DNA of 64,000 bases from Desmodus rotundus. Lineage: Eukaryota; Chordata; Mammalia; Chiroptera; Phyllostomidae. The stretch lies in the NCBI RefSeq assembly GCF_022682495.2, contig NC_071391.1, positions 44,173,998 through 44,237,997 on the forward strand. Reading direction: 5' to 3'. Positions 25,632-38,660 of this stretch are shown piece after piece (the first letter of the stretch is position 1; each line of letters opens with the position of its first letter). The position numbers and the translations under genes were made by a program. Under the pieces are notes generated by a model, which saw nothing but the letters and a program-made list of their open reading frames with translations, was not told where the DNA came from and did no database searches.

Positions 25632-26579
25632 TCAATGAGTGTTTCTTCGGGAAATTAGGCGAGCAATTCCCTGGCGGATCTGCTTAGTCTTGACACTATA
25701 AATGATGGGGTTCATCACAGGAGGTGTCAACAGGTAGGTATTGGCCATGATAACATGGACTAGTAGAGAGGCATGCTTTGCAAAGCGGTGGGTCACAGAT
25801 AAGCCAACCATGGGAACATAGAGAACCAGAACAGCCAGAATATGAGAGAGACAGTTGTTGAGGGCCCGGAGCCGCTCAGTCCAGGAGGCTGTGCTCAGGA
25901 TACTTTTCAGGATGAGTGAGTAGGACAGCACAATGAGCAGAGGGTCCAACACAATTATAAGCAAAACCAGAACAAATGCATACCAACTGTTGAACCGGAT
26001 GTCACCACAGACCAGGCGAATCAAGTCCTGGTGGAGGCAGTAGGAGTAAGAGAGAAGGTGGGAGTGGCAGAAGGGCAGACGCTTGAGCAGGAAAAGGGAG
26101 GGAAGAACAGCAAGCACACAGCGGCAAATGATGGCTAACCCAATCCTGCCAATGACTTCGTTGGTGAGGATGGTGGCATAATGGAGGGGGTGGCAGATGG
26201 CAACATAGCGGTCAAAGGACATGGCCAACAACACAGAAGATTCCATAAAAGAGAATCCATGGAGAAAGAAGAGCTGGGCAAAACAGGCCTCAAAGCTGAT
26301 CTTATGAACATTGAGCCAGAGGAGTGGCATGAGTGTGGGCAGGGTGGTGAGGGTTAGACCCAGGTCAGTCAGGGCCAGCATAGAGAGAAACAGGTACATG
26401 GGCTGGTGGAGGGTTGGCTGTTTGCTGATGACAGTGAGAATGGTGGTGTTGCCCATGATGGAGATGGTGTAGAGACAACTGAAGGGGATGGAGATCCAGA
26501 TGTGGGAGGCCTCATATCCAGGGATGCCCGTGAGGATGAAGTAGAAGGGATATTTGGTGGTGTTAGTCCCCTCAGACAT
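25632..26579 (-). CDS. OR51Q1: Olfactory receptor family 51, OR51Q1 orthologue
   Basis: Intact 315-codon class I odorant receptor read on the minus strand. N-glycosylation site N6 (NTT), GN at 43-44, LHQPMYLFLSMLALTDLG in TM2, SFDRYVAICHPL at the end of TM3, RLRALNNCLSHILAVLVLY in TM6 and NPIIYS in TM7 are all present. The string HIWISIP followed by LYTISIMGNTTILTVI and the TM4 run EVIGRIGLAIIC match my memory of OR51Q1. An in-frame ATG lies five codons upstream (26594). I chose 26579 because MSEGTNTT fits the family N-terminus. On the minus strand, a TTACAG acceptor-like site at about 26613 could end a 5' UTR intron. Its neighbour to the left runs the opposite way, as OR51I1 and OR51Q1 do in human. 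Confidence 0.9.
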   Translation of the reverse strand: MSEGTNTTKYPFYFILTGIPGYEASHIWISIPFSCLYTISIMGNTTILTVISKQPTLHQPMYLFLSMLALTDLGLTLTTLPTLMPLLWLNVHKISFEACFAQLFFLHGFSFMESSVLLAMSFDRYVAICHPLHYATILTNEVIGRIGLAIICRCVLAVLPSLFLLKRLPFCHSHLLSYSYCLHQDLIRLVCGDIRFNSWYAFVLVLLIIVLDPLLIVLSYSLILKSILSTASWTERLRALNNCLSHILAVLVLYVPMVGLSVTHRFAKHASLLVHVIMANTYLLTPPVMNPIIYSVKTKQIRQGIARLISRRNTH

Positions 26580-26928
26580 GATGAATAAATGCAAAACCAG
26601 AATCTGTGTGTTCTGTAATTAGAATTCCATCAGTGGGATTCTACCATAGGGTCATTATCTGTTCAATCCAGGACCCAGTTATATATACGGGATCGTTTTG
26701 TAATACCACTGAGTACCAAAGCACTAACAAATAGAACTGTGGACTCTTTTGCCATACATTTCTGTTTACCATTACCTCATTGTTCAACTTCTTTGTCCAC
26801 CACTATGCACTAAAATTTAGCTTTATGCTTCCTGAAAACCTTGTAATTTATTTCCAACCAGTCCTTGTATATAGGTATATTTACATACACATATGCATCT
26901 ACTAACTGAATTTTTCTCATCAATATAT

Positions 26929-27909
26929 TGCAACAGTGTGCAGCCAAGATGGGGGCCCAAATATGGATTTATAATGGGGTCCAGAACTCAAGCTGTCCAG
27001 GAAATACTAGAAAAATATATATAGGATGTCCTCACCCCACAAGCCTGAGCTGGGGGAAGGGACACATGGAGCAGGGCCATTCAGAGCTGTTTTGTATAGC
27101 AACAGCTGTGCAGCTAACCTCTGGCATGGTCCTTTAACATATCTATAACCTTGAACTGGTTTCATGGATATGTTAAATAGCTGTGGCCATGCTTTGAGCT
27201 CGGGAGATGGGAGTCACTTCCACCCAAGATGTAACTGACAAGCAACTCCCCCTGGTTGCAGCACCTGCATGAGAGCTTGGAGAAGATTGGCTTCATGCCA
27301 TGGGGCCACACCTGCCCAGACTTACTACTGCAGCCTAGTAAGGCTGGAAGAATACGGGAATGTTGGCAGGTGTAGCTGATTGTAGGAGGAGTAGGAAATG
27401 GGGCTGCAGAGGAAGACTGGCTCTGGGATTTAAACCCAGGCACGGCAGCCATACTCAAGAGAGAACCACATGGGTTTGGCAGCAAAGGAGAGAGGACCAT
27501 GCAGCTTTGAAGAAGGGAGAGAGGACAACGGGGCTTTGGCAGAGTGGGTACCCAGTGGCGGCAACACAGCTGATGGTGCCAGGAGCCTGAATTATGGACT
27601 TGTACTTGTTTTCCTGATATATGGTACCTACCCCAGACTGGACAGAGGGAGAAGGAAGGACTGTGTGCACCTGTGGGTATTCTATAGAACTTTAGTATTT
27701 TAATGAAGACATTAAGTCATTACTCTAAGTCTGTGTAACTTTTAAATAAATAATTTCTTTCCTTTTCACCAGTCTGTGGATTGAGATGTGTCTTTCCACT
27801 GGCAGTGGGCAAGGTGAACCTAGTAAATGTGGTGGGGGGACCCCCAGAGAGAAAGGGGGGTCCTTTCAGTAACAGCATATTGTTCCCCCCTCGGGTCTGT
27901 TCTGTAACA
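26929..27909 (+). mobile_element. Solo LTR of an endogenous retrovirus, 4-bp target repeats
   Basis: A 981-bp block beginning TGCAACAG and ending CTGTAACA, so the ends are imperfect inverted repeats of TG...CA form. ATAT flanks both sides (26925-26928 and 27910-27913); 4-bp repeats suit class I (gamma-like) retroviruses. AATAAA occurs at about 27746-27752, followed by a U5-like stretch (CAGTCTGTGGATTGAGATG). No internal retroviral genes were found next to it. Boundaries are my reading by eye. Confidence 0.55.
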
Positions 27910-28230
27910 ATATCAATAATATTTTTATAATCAAATTCAGAGACTTCATTTATATTTTACATGACACACAAAAATAAGATTCTGGTCACTATTTTATGCT
28001 ATTAAATTGAATGGAAATGATCTTGAAAGAGGGAAGTTTCATCACAATGCCCAGGGGTCTTCTTTGAGCAACCACATGGAAAACAGTAACACTTACCTTT
28101 ATATGGAGCATTAGAGTAGAAGCAGACCTTGGGGGAAACGTCACAAGTTCAGTTTGTACATGCTGAATGTGGTGTTCATAGCAACTATCTAAAAGAAATG
28201 ACAGTGAAGCACGTGGATATGAGATCCAGG

Positions 28231-28776
28231 TATAGAAGACCGTTCTGCATGGCATGGACCCAGGTCGCACTCGGAAAAGCCAGTGGGGAGCAAGGTCTGA
28301 CACACAGGACCCACGCCCATGGAAAGGTTCTCCTGTGGGGAATCGGGCCTGCATTGTACCTGGGCTGCTTTGAGACTTGCTTTTTGCTAAAACTCCCTCA
28401 CCCTGAATTGAGGTTTAATGCACATCTTTAAAGTAACTTCCTAAAATCTATGCTAAACCTCCCAAGGATGAGTATAACCAGTTCAACCACTTTTCCCTTG
28501 ACATTTGCAAATATCCTTCCTTTTGGATGTAATTAGCAACATCCTCTCTTTTGTTTTCTGTAACCACCTAAAGGGAACCTGTGCACAGTAAATGAGGACC
28601 ATCCTCAATGTAATGTGCCCAGAAAAGCAATAAAAGCCTGTTGAGGCAAGGCTGGCGGGCTCTCCTCTTGAAAGAGTGGCTGTCCTGTTCCTTTTCCTCC
28701 ATAGGCCTTGGTAGTCCATGTGAATTTGTCCATTGCAGCCACAACACGCGGATCCCGTGGGCCGGGATCTGCATCA
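28231..28776 (+). mobile_element. Solo LTR of a class II-like endogenous retrovirus, copy 1
   Basis: 546 bp flanked by TCCAGG (28225-28230 and 28777-28782). A 6-bp target repeat suits class II (beta-like) retroviruses. It contains an AATAAA polyadenylation signal at 28629-28634 and ends GATCTGCATCA. It begins TATAG rather than TG, which may be a mutated end. It aligns along its length with copy 2 at 57706. No internal retroviral sequence remains. Confidence 0.7.
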
Positions 28777-28782
28777 TCCAGG

Positions 28783-30183
28783 AGGACAGAGTAGAAGCCT
28801 GCTGGAGGTGGGGATTCCCAGACATAATGATGGTGGCTGAGAACCTAGGAGTTGAAATGCTAACCCAGGCAAGAACTTAGGGTGAAATGGAGAGAGATTG
28901 AGCTAAGCTCTATAAAGAAATGTAAAATTTAACAGTTTGGTTGTTGTGGAAGAAGAAGCAAAGAAAACTAAAAAAGCTACTCAGAGAAGTGGATGAAAAA
29001 GATAAAGAAAATAGGAGTCACAGAAGCCAAAAAATAAAAGATTGGTCATCACAGTTCAGCTCAGACATCCAGTAAAATGAATTCTGAAAAGTCTATTCAA
29101 TTTAAGGATGCAGATGTCAGTAGGAACCTTTTGGAAAGACACTTCAGTAGAATGATAGGAGAAGATGGTAAATTAAAATGGTCGAAAGGATTGGAGGCAA
29201 TTTCTGTAAATTATGTATTGGAAAAGGTATGTCTATACTACCCCCATATGGGATAAGTGCCGGCTGTTATTCTTTAAATAAAGGGATGAATATAACTTTT
29301 GTAAATAAAGACTTATTAATCTTTAGAGTGCTCTGAGAATGAAAGCTTGGACCTTTCAGAAAATACACAATGCAGTTAATGGGTTACTATTTATGGAATC
29401 TAAGCATATTTGACACAAAATGTCCATAAATGCCAAACTAAGAATTCCTAGAAAATCGTTAAACTCTAGAATTTAAGACATAATGCAAGGTAGTGTCAGG
29501 GAAAAGAAAAAAGAAGATCAAATAAAAATGGAGTTTTTTGAATTAGAAAAATAAAAAAGAATAAAAACATTCAAAAATTATTCCCGAAAGAATCAGTGTA
29601 ATTTGAATACCTCTAGTAAATTTGATCAAGAAAAAGAAACATAGGCAACCATTTAGAAATAAAATATAATGAGATGGCCAAAACTGTAGAGAAATTGTAA
29701 AGGCTGTTAGGTGGTTACCAGTAAAATAGTAAACAATAGGAATTTGGATGTCCTTTAGAACTTAAACAGCAAATCAAAAGACAAAAGACCAGAGCAAAGG
29801 TTTTTCAAACTTTTCAGCACAAAGTCCTAATAGATTTGACTCAGGTATCGGAGGTATTAAAAATTTCTAAAACATTTTAAGTAAAGGACGTGCCCATAAC
29901 AGACATGTTTGGCCCTTTGTAGAAGCATAAAAGAAAGAAAATCCTGGAGGCAAATGGTGGTGGTGTCCAACCAAGCATTGCAGGGGTGAGTCTTAGTCAT
30001 ATCTCCAGGAGATGGCGTGTACCATTATATGATGGCCGCCAGAGGCCTTTTGGCTTTGTACTATTTAACATTTAATCACTGATTGCATTCTTACTCTGAG
30101 CCAGAAACTATTGAGTATAATTTGGATCCCAAAATTTTTTTTATTGCTTGAATAATGGCACATTTTTTTTCATGCATGTGGTA
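28783..30183. other. Intergenic stretch, nothing recognised
   Basis: A-rich around 28960-29060 and 29500-29700; no gene or named repeat recognised. Confidence 0.4.
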
Positions 30184-30683
30184 TAGTAGATACCCCTTAT
30201 TCCTGGGGGTTACTTTTTAAGACCCTCAGTGGATGTCTGAAACCAAAGATAGTATTAAACCCTATTATACTATTTTTCTATATACACACACCTATAAAAG
30301 ATTAATTTATAAATTAGGCGGAGATTAACAACAATAACTAATAATAAAATAGAACAAGTACAACAATATATTGCAATGAAAATTATGCCGACGTCACCTG
30401 TCTCTCTCTGGCAACTGATATGATAACCGAGAAGGCAACTCAGGGACTACGGGACAGGTAGGGTACCTGCATCTAGCAGGGACGTGCTGCACACAGGTAT
30501 GATTCACGTCCAGGGTGGGATGGAGCAGGACACAGTGGGATTTCATCATGTTACTCATAATGGCATGCAATTTAAAGCCCATAAATTATTTATTTCTTGA
30601 ATTTTCTGTTTACTTTTCAGACTGCAGTGGATTGCCGTAACTAAAAATTGTGAAGAGATGTGGTGGGTAAGGGGGGACTACTG
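30184..30683. mobile_element. Tigger-like non-autonomous DNA transposon
   Basis: About 500 bp flanked by TA. The ends resemble each other in inverse (TAGTAGATACCCCTTAT against CAGTAGTCCCCCCTTACC). The inside has ACCCTCAGTGGATGTCTGAA and AACAACAATAACTAATAATA, as in mammalian Tigger/pogo-type MITEs. Confidence 0.65.
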
Positions 30684-33600
30684 TATTTCCCTTTGTTTTC
30701 ATACTTCGGTTTCCTTTGGCTTGGTTAGTATACACATTAATGGAGAGACATAATTGATTGTGACAGAATTCTATTATTTATGGGTTAACAAACCTAAGAC
30801 TCAGAATTCTATGAAATTTTTTACTAAGCATAAAATAATGCCAGATTTTAAGAAATTTTGAAATTCAAGGCCTAAGATTTTCCTTATGATTTCCAAATTC
30901 TTTCTAGCTTCAGTATTTCAAACTTCAGTATATCCTTTACAAGTGACACGTTTTGTGCTGTGGTTGAATATAACTGAGAGAGTCCATGTGATCTGTGATA
31001 GCAGTGGACGGTGGAGAGTAGGAGATAGCAAGAGGGCCAGCAGCAGTAGTGTTTGCAGAGAAATTACCGTGTGTTAGATACTCTTCCTAGATATTTACTT
31101 ATTTTAACTCAATAATTACGTAACTAATATCTGTTATTTAGATATCAGTCAGGACCATAGTGGGGCCATCACATGGTGTTAAGTCAGGGAGTGACATGAT
31201 TACATTTTTAGTTGAGAGACAGGGTGTGGGTCAGCACAAAACAAGATAGAATTAGGGGGAAATTACCCTTTCTGAAGAGAAATGGGTGCTACATATGAAT
31301 GTATGTGTATCTGTGAGTATGTGTATGTGCTTACCACCACATGCTCGTGTGGGAAACAGGACAAGAAAGAGAACACGACAGGAGACATGGTAGATCGTTC
31401 AAAGTGTATTAAAGAGTACAGAATTTAAAGACTTATACTAGAATCTTTTGACCTAAGACGGGTTGAAAGCCAATGGGTATGTGTTAGGAAAAAAAACTCA
31501 AGTCTTAATATCAGTAAAAACCTGGTAATTTTTCTGTGCTGTAAAGCACTTATTTGTAGTTTCTAAAGTAACTCTAGGTAGGAAAAGTTCTTGGAAACTC
31601 TGTACCAGGTGCAGACGGTGAGGACTTTGCATTAGGTGTGGGGTAGTTTCTTGAGATCCTTAGGTTTCTTCCAGCCCTCCTTCTTTGCTTCTGTGACTTA
31701 TCCTTGTGTGTTAAGGTCTAGACTCAGTAACCAGCAAATATTGGTGAAATGATTTCTTTACCTTCATATTGGCTTCTCATCTCTCAAGTTCTTACAAGAA
31801 GGTAATACAATTCATTAGCCCCTGGCTGGTTCATGCTGGCTTCTGCTCATTCCTCGTGAGATGCTTTCTTGCTTTCTTTGAACTTACCTCTTTCTGAGAT
31901 TTGGTGAACAATTTACAGGACAGACAGGAAAACGAGTAAAAATAGGAACAGAGGGAATACCCCCCAGAAAAGGCCAATTTTCAGGGTAGGATTTGTTGGT
32001 AGGTGATCTGCCGATGTTTACCAATACACACTGAAAAGTCTTCAGCGTTGATTACCACAAGTTTGGTGTAAAAGAGAATAATGGCATCAGGACTATGTTT
32101 TGAACTCAGATGGAGGACAGTCATAAATCTCGTGATGAACTATTTCATTTCATGTTCCCTACTTGTCACATCCCCATCCCACCTTTTGTCAAAACATCTC
32201 TGACAGGGGTTGGCTGCATTCTCTCCTTGCCTCTATGGAGTATCTCCTGTTCTCACTTCCTACGTGTCCCCCTCCTCTTATTACTGATCATCCATGGAAC
32301 AGTCCAGCCTTACCTTTGTGCTTTCTTGTTCATTCACTGCTCTCTCTGGCTTCTATTTGCTTATCTGTGGCTGAGTGTTGCACATGGTCCTGAAGATCCT
32401 GGGCTGGAATGCAGAAGGCAGGTGGAAACCTCTGGATCTTATAGGAATCTTACAGGAATATTGAGATTGTGCTCTGAGCCCTGAGGCCTCAAGGGACAGA
32501 ACCAGGAAAAATAACAGTACCTGAGTGTTAAACATTTTCTGAGTGTTAACCATTACCAATAATTGAGTTAGCAGACTTAAAGGGATGTGAAGATTTTGTT
32601 AGATGACACGGAAAAGACATAGTCTGTATTGGGGTAGAATTTTTTTTCAGTGATTACTAATTTCCTTCTGCTTCCTACAGTAGCTTATGTAGTTTTGAAA
32701 AAGTCTATTATGTTGAAAGTTACTGCTTCATTTTGTCCTCTTGAATATGACCAAACTCAGATTTAATACAGCTGGACAATTTAGGGGAAGCTATCCCAGA
32801 TCTCTTTATATTCAAAATTCAGAAAGGCAAAATGATATTTTCTCTTACAGGGAACATGGGGTTTCCTCTTTCAGTGTCTCCCATTATTAACATTGACATA
32901 CATTGTCCTTTACTTCTTCCCTAGGAGGCTTGATCTTTGCTCAGGCAAGAAAGGTCTGTGATGCCCGCCATCAAGAGACAGATGGACATGGAAAACAGTG
33001 CGGTGATTGCAGCAGGGAGGGGGATGTATGGTAATGGAAAAAAGGCAATAAAAACTTAGAAAAAGAGAGAACAAATAATCTAGGGTTTTATATAGACTTT
33101 ATTTAGATTATCGTTCTCTCCAGACAGTGGAATCAGCAGCTATTTCTGTGTTCATTGTGAGTGTTTCTCTCGTTTTCTACCAGTGAAAGCACAGCGTTTC
33201 TGCCAACATGGCTTGTCTTCATCCTCTATGTGGCTTACTTGGCATTTAAGATCTAGTCTGTTCCAAGAAGTATCCACCTCTTTACATTCCCCTCTGCTTC
33301 CATAGGGACATTATGGTTATGAAGTTATAAACCCTGAAAATGTAGAAGTTAAATAAGGAACACAATCTGATTGGGAATGTGGTAGATAGTACATTTGAGA
33401 TGTAGTTTTAATATATGCTTAGTCCATGTTCAGTAGTTAGGGCTTAAAAGAGGTAATTTAAAATAGAAAAATAAAGCATTAAACTAAACACTGTATTTGT
33501 CGGTATAAAGATCAACAGTCAAAGTTGATAAAATATTGATAATACTGATAATTCTTGAAGTTAAGTTTGAAAATAGAGTATATGAAAATTCTTTATAATA

Positions 33601-33809
33601 TTCTCTATTTTATTCATATTTGAACATTTTCCAGATAAAATGTTTTAAAAATACGGTAGTAGGTAGAAGATGGTGGCAGACTGTGAAGTCCATTAACTTC
33701 ATTGTTTTCATTATTGTTTATAGTGAAAGAGTAGACACTGTCTGAAAAAAATCCCCAGAACATTATACTTGTTGTTTTGTATGGCTCACAAAATAAACAT
33801 TGCTTTTAC
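30684..33809. other. Intergenic stretch, nothing recognised
   Basis: One 124-codon open frame at 32110-32484 lacks family motifs. No repeat named. Confidence 0.45.
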
Positions 33810-34165
33810 ATTTTTTAAAATCAATTTTTATTGTTATTCTATTACAGTTGTCTCAGTGTTTTCCCTTTTGCCATCCTCTGCCCATCCCACCCCTGCTCCC
33901 ACAGTCCATTCCTACACTGGGACATTGTCCATGTCCATGGGTCACTCATGCAGGTTCTTTGTCCAGTCCCTCCCCTTTCTCTCTCTGATTGTCTCCCTTC
34001 CTTCCCCTCCCCTCTGGTCACTTTCAGTCTTCTCCATGTTTCAATGCCTGTGGTTCTATTTTGTTGGTTAGTTTATTTTGTTCATTAGATTCCACTTATA
34101 GGTTAGATCATATGGTATTTGTCTTTCACCAACTGTCTTATTTCACATAGCTTATTTCAATCACA
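33810..34165 (-). mobile_element. LINE-1 3' UTR fragment
   Basis: CAATTTTTATTGTTATTC and TATTACAGTTGTCTCAGTG, a C-rich stretch and ATTAGATTCCACTTATAGG: an antisense L1 3' end, 5'-truncated. Confidence 0.75.
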
Positions 34166-34269
34166 GATTGAAAAATAAACAAAATGCAATGTTTTTTGAC
34201 CCATGATAATTATATAAATTTCAAAATTCAGTGTCCATATATAAAGGTTTTTTTCTATTTTCATACTTG

Positions 34270-34590
34270 GTCTATATTTTTTTTATTGTTCTTCAACTAC
34301 AGTTGTCCCCATTTTCCCCCTACCCACCCCATCTTCCACACTCAATCCTAACCCCCTTGGCTTTGTCCATGGGTCCTTTGTACATGTTCCTTGACTACGG
34401 TTCCCCTTCTTTCCCCCATTATCCCCTCCCCACTTCCCTCTGGTTACTGTCAGTTTGTTCTTTATGTCAATGTCTCTGGTTCTATGTTGCTCACTTGTTT
34501 GCTTTGTTGATTAGGTTCCACTTATAGGTGAGATCACATGGTATTTGTCTTTCACTGCCTGGCTTATGCTAAGTGAAATAATCCATATAC
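34270..34590 (-). mobile_element. LINE-1 3' UTR and ORF2-end fragment
   Basis: TTTTTTATTGTTCTTCAACT, ACAGTTGTCCCCATTTTCCC and GATTAGGTTCCACTTATAGG, ending at GCTTATGCTAAGTGAAATAA. This is a second antisense L1 end about 100 bp from the one at 33810. Confidence 0.75.
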
Positions 34591-35386
34591 AAAGTTCTTT
34601 TGGAATATAATCATGCTCATTTATTGTTGCATTGTCTGTGGCTACAGTGGCCACACTACGGTGGCCCAACTGAGTAGTTCTGAAAGAAGCTGTATCACCC
34701 ACAAAACCTAAAATATTTACTCTCTGGTCCTTCACAGAAAAAAATATTGCCAACCTATGACATAGTAGTAAATGTCCAAAGAGTTAAGCAAATTTCAAAG
34801 AAATGGAGATACAAATATTCTCATGCTTATGAAATGCTTTTCACTCTCACTTAAAGTAGAATGTAATTGAAATCAAATTGAGATAGTTTTTTTATTCATA
34901 ATATTACCAAAATTTTAAATAATGTTAAAACAGAGTGGTTGGCAAAGGAATGATGAAAGAAACACTTTCACAATTGCTGATGGGATAGTTAGTAGTATGA
35001 CTTATATGAGAGGAAATTACAATACTCTAGCTATAAAAATTATAAATACACACAATTATTTATTCAGCAATTCCAATTTAAAAAATTAGTTTATGAGTGC
35101 ATTCCTATGTGTTAAAATTGACATGTGTATACAAGATTATTAACTATAATATTATTTATGAGAGCACCAAAAGTGGAAGCAAACCAGATATTCCTTAACT
35201 GGGAACTGAAATAAATTCTGGTAATATACAACATACTCTAATAAATAAATAAAATATTATGTAGATGCAAAAATAAATGATAATGTTCTTTATGTATTGG
35301 TTATGAATTATCTCAAAGATATATGTTTACATTAAAATCCAGTAGAGGACAGTGCATAATTTTCACTAGAAAAAGTATAATGCACA

Positions 35387-35706
35387 TACTGTATTTTGCT
35401 GTGTATAATGTGCACTTTTTTGCCCAAATTTTTGAGGGAAAAATGAGGATGCACATTACACGTGGGTAGTTCTAATTTTGTATCTATAGAAATGTTTTTA
35501 ATTCTCTAATTCATGCTTATGCAGTAAAAGTGAAACTCTAGAAAGCAGTAATGATATCCGTATGCAAAATAATACCCTGGAATACGATAATCGGTTTTGT
35601 TTCTATATATAAATAAATAAATAATTGAATGAAAAATAGTAAGAATTTTTTCCTGAAAGTTTGGGCCCAAAATGTGGGTACACACAATACAAGATAAAAT
35701 ATGGTA
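35387..35706. mobile_element. Short inverted-repeat DNA element (TACTGTATTTT ends)
   Basis: Begins TACTGTATTTTGCTGTG and TATAATGTGCAC, and ends with the inverse of TACCATATTTTATCTTGTAT. The ends resemble those of the element at 2506-2724. Non-coding; family not identified. Confidence 0.5.
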
Positions 35707-38449
35707 ATTTCTTGTTTATGTATAAATGCTTTCCTAAAAAGAAATATTTCCTAAAAGAAATATAATAATAAAAATTGTTGACTTTGGAGAATTATCAGGA
35801 TTATTAAAATATAGTGACTTAAGTTTATATTTTCAATATATGCAGTTGAATAGGAAGTTCAACTCTGTGAATGTCTAACATTGTCAATATTTACACATAA
35901 ATGTAAATTTAACACAATTGAAACTGCATGTAGTGTCTTGTGCTTCTTGAATATTTGGCTCATGCTTTATATCTGTTTTGGAAAATATTTATGTTATTAT
36001 ATTCAAATATCACTTTTCCCCAGGAAATTCTCTTTCTGAGGCTCCAATTAGATGTGTATTTAACCTTTCCAGCAAATACCATGTCCATTAAGGATTTTTT
36101 CTTTTTTTTTCAAACTTATGATTTACTTTCTTCTACATTCTTGAATATACTGAGCCAGTCCAGATCCATACACTGCAATTTTACAAAAAAATGGAAAAAA
36201 TGAAATAAACCAAAAATGGATTACATCTTATATATTTTTTCACATCTCATGATGATGCCGACTTTACCGTGGGGTAATTTCTTTTTTCACGAAAGTCTAT
36301 ACTCCAATGTTGTGCTATCTTGTTCTGAATAACAGGAAATCATCCAAGGATTTTCAATTTGTTACATAGTAGCAGAATTCCTATTTTTCAACCTGATAAT
36401 CTCCTGTAAATGTGTGATCCATGACACTCATGAACTTAGGTTTCAGAGCTAAATAATTCTCCAATTAAAAGTAAAAATATTTAAAGTAGAAAAAAAGAAA
36501 AGACAAATCTCCAATTTCCCCGTATTGTACAAGAACACAGAGATGTGATGCACTGAGTTCCCAGGCGCCCTGCCTTGGCTCCTCACTAGTTAGAAGACTG
36601 GCTGCTTTCTTTAACCACCAAGTGAAAGCTGTACTTCATACATCGCGAGGGATGGGAGGAGTTTTGGGACATGCCCTGGACAGCAAACTGGCCACGGTTA
36701 TAGCAGGGGTGCCCTGGTCGTAGCTCTGATTCAGGCTGTGCCTTTTTTATCTCTCAACACCTTCTCATGAGGAAATGGGAAGGTACTGGGCATGGTGTCA
36801 TGGACCTTAGCCAAAAGCTCACTGATTATCTGTACATATAAGAAAGCACCCCACATCGATCTACAAAGGTAATACTCATCCTTTCTCACAGCTACCTAAT
36901 ACAGTGTGGATACATATGATGGCTTTTATTATTATTATTTCATCATTTTTTGTTATTCTGTTACAGTTGTCTCAATTTATTTTTTCATTGTCTTTATCTT
37001 TTCACATCTTTATATTCTGGATTATTTTCCAAATTATTTTTCAAAACTTTGATTCTTTCTTCATTTGTGTCTAATATGATTAAACCTATCCATTCAGCTT
37101 TTAATTTCAGTTTTTTTAGTTCTATAATTTCCATTTTATTTTTATTTAGTTTTACTTTGTGGCTTGAAATCTACATCTTGCAATTCAAGTTCTAGGCATA
37201 ATTATTCAAACTTATTTTAAACGTTTGAGTATTTTAACTCCAATAGCTGGATCTTTCATTGATCTACCCCTTTTGCCTTTTTTTTCCTCTTGGTTTCTTC
37301 AATCCTTGTATTTTGCATATCCGGTTATACTTTAATGAAGGTCATAACAATTATAAGGATAATTTGAGATGCTGATTAATATCTTTCTGATGAAAGTATT
37401 ACATCTGATTAAAGTGACCAACCACCTCAGTTTGTGGCTAAAGAGTTTTCCAGGATGTTGTACTTTCTGAGATAAAGTGAGGAAAGTCCTAGAAAAAAAC
37501 TGAGATTGTTGGTCACCTTAATGTTAATTTTAGTAAAATTAGGTAGTGAGTTGATTTAACTAATTATATTAGGCTAAGACTATTTCTACTTTTCTCTCAC
37601 TTCAAAGTGTAAATTTTCTAGAATCCAAGTAATTGCCTAGGAATTTACTGGTCCTCCCCACTCCTGGAGGGTCTTGGTGTTTCTCTACATTCCAGCCTTT
37701 TCATACTACTGTGAGCTCTTATCATTTTATCAGCTATTATTTTTAAATCGACAAATTCCTAAAGTGGGAAAATAGCACAAAATATAACACTTACTTTTCT
37801 GTTTCCCTTGTCTTTGGAATCTTTATATTCCCATTTCACTGGATGTTCTTTGAAGTTGTTTACAAAATACTTCTCTAACTTTTCTAATTGTTCTTGGTAG
37901 GCAGATTACTTTGAAACAAACTAACATTGCAATGCATGTGGAAATGCCTATAATATTTCATGATTTTTTCTCAAGTGTTCTAATTTACAGTTTAGCTTCA
38001 TAACTATCTGAATTAAATGATTTGTCATTTTGCCCTGTTGAAGAAATAAAAGGATCAAGAAAGTTTCAAAATGTCTAAATTTTAAGTTAGAATAGGAAAT
38101 ATAATGGCAGGAAAAGATGGAATCAATCTTGATATTTTTCTATAGAGTCATTGGGTTCTGCTCATTATGGAATTTTATAGACAACCAGAGACTTCTAGAA
38201 ACTTCATTGCATGATTTTCTAGGAGATTGTTTCTGAGACTGGACCTCAGGAAAATAAAGTGATAAAGATTATAAAAATGAAGCTGGAAAAATTATTTCTA
38301 AGCTTCACAAGGAAAGAAAGGGACCTGGTCTCTGGTCACCATTTTATCTCTAGGCCCTAGATTTGTACCTGACACACTGAGCATGGTCAAGTAATGCTCC
38401 TTAACTAACTAGTAGAAAGGATCCTGAAATCTTCAGTTCTTGCTCAATT
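35707..38449. other. Intergenic AT-rich stretch
   Basis: A short antisense L1-tail-like string (TTATTCTGTTACAGTTGTCTC) sits near 36952-36972. Otherwise nothing recognised. Confidence 0.45.
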
Positions 38450-38660
38450 GACAGCATAGTTTAGAGGTTAATAACTTAGACTCTGGAGTTTGACCCAAAT
38501 AGATTCCAGTGCAAGCTCTTAGATGTGTAGATTTGAGCGAGTTGATTACTATTTCTACACAACTGCTTTTCATCTGAAAAATAATAATTGCATTAATCCT
38601 ACCCCATAGGGTTGTTGTGGGGAGTGGCTAAAATGAAGCACCTAGTGTTCATTTGCATCT
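38450..38660 (+). mobile_element. MIR SINE, nearly full length
   Basis: ACAGCATAGTTTAGAGGTTA, GACTCTGGAGTTTGACC, CATCTGAAAAATAATAATTG and CCATAGGGTTGTTGTGG lie in MIR order from head to tail. Confidence 0.7.

Noticed and set aside
32110..32484. 124-codon open frame on +
   Set aside because: Hydrophobic, low-complexity translation without family motifs or supporting context.
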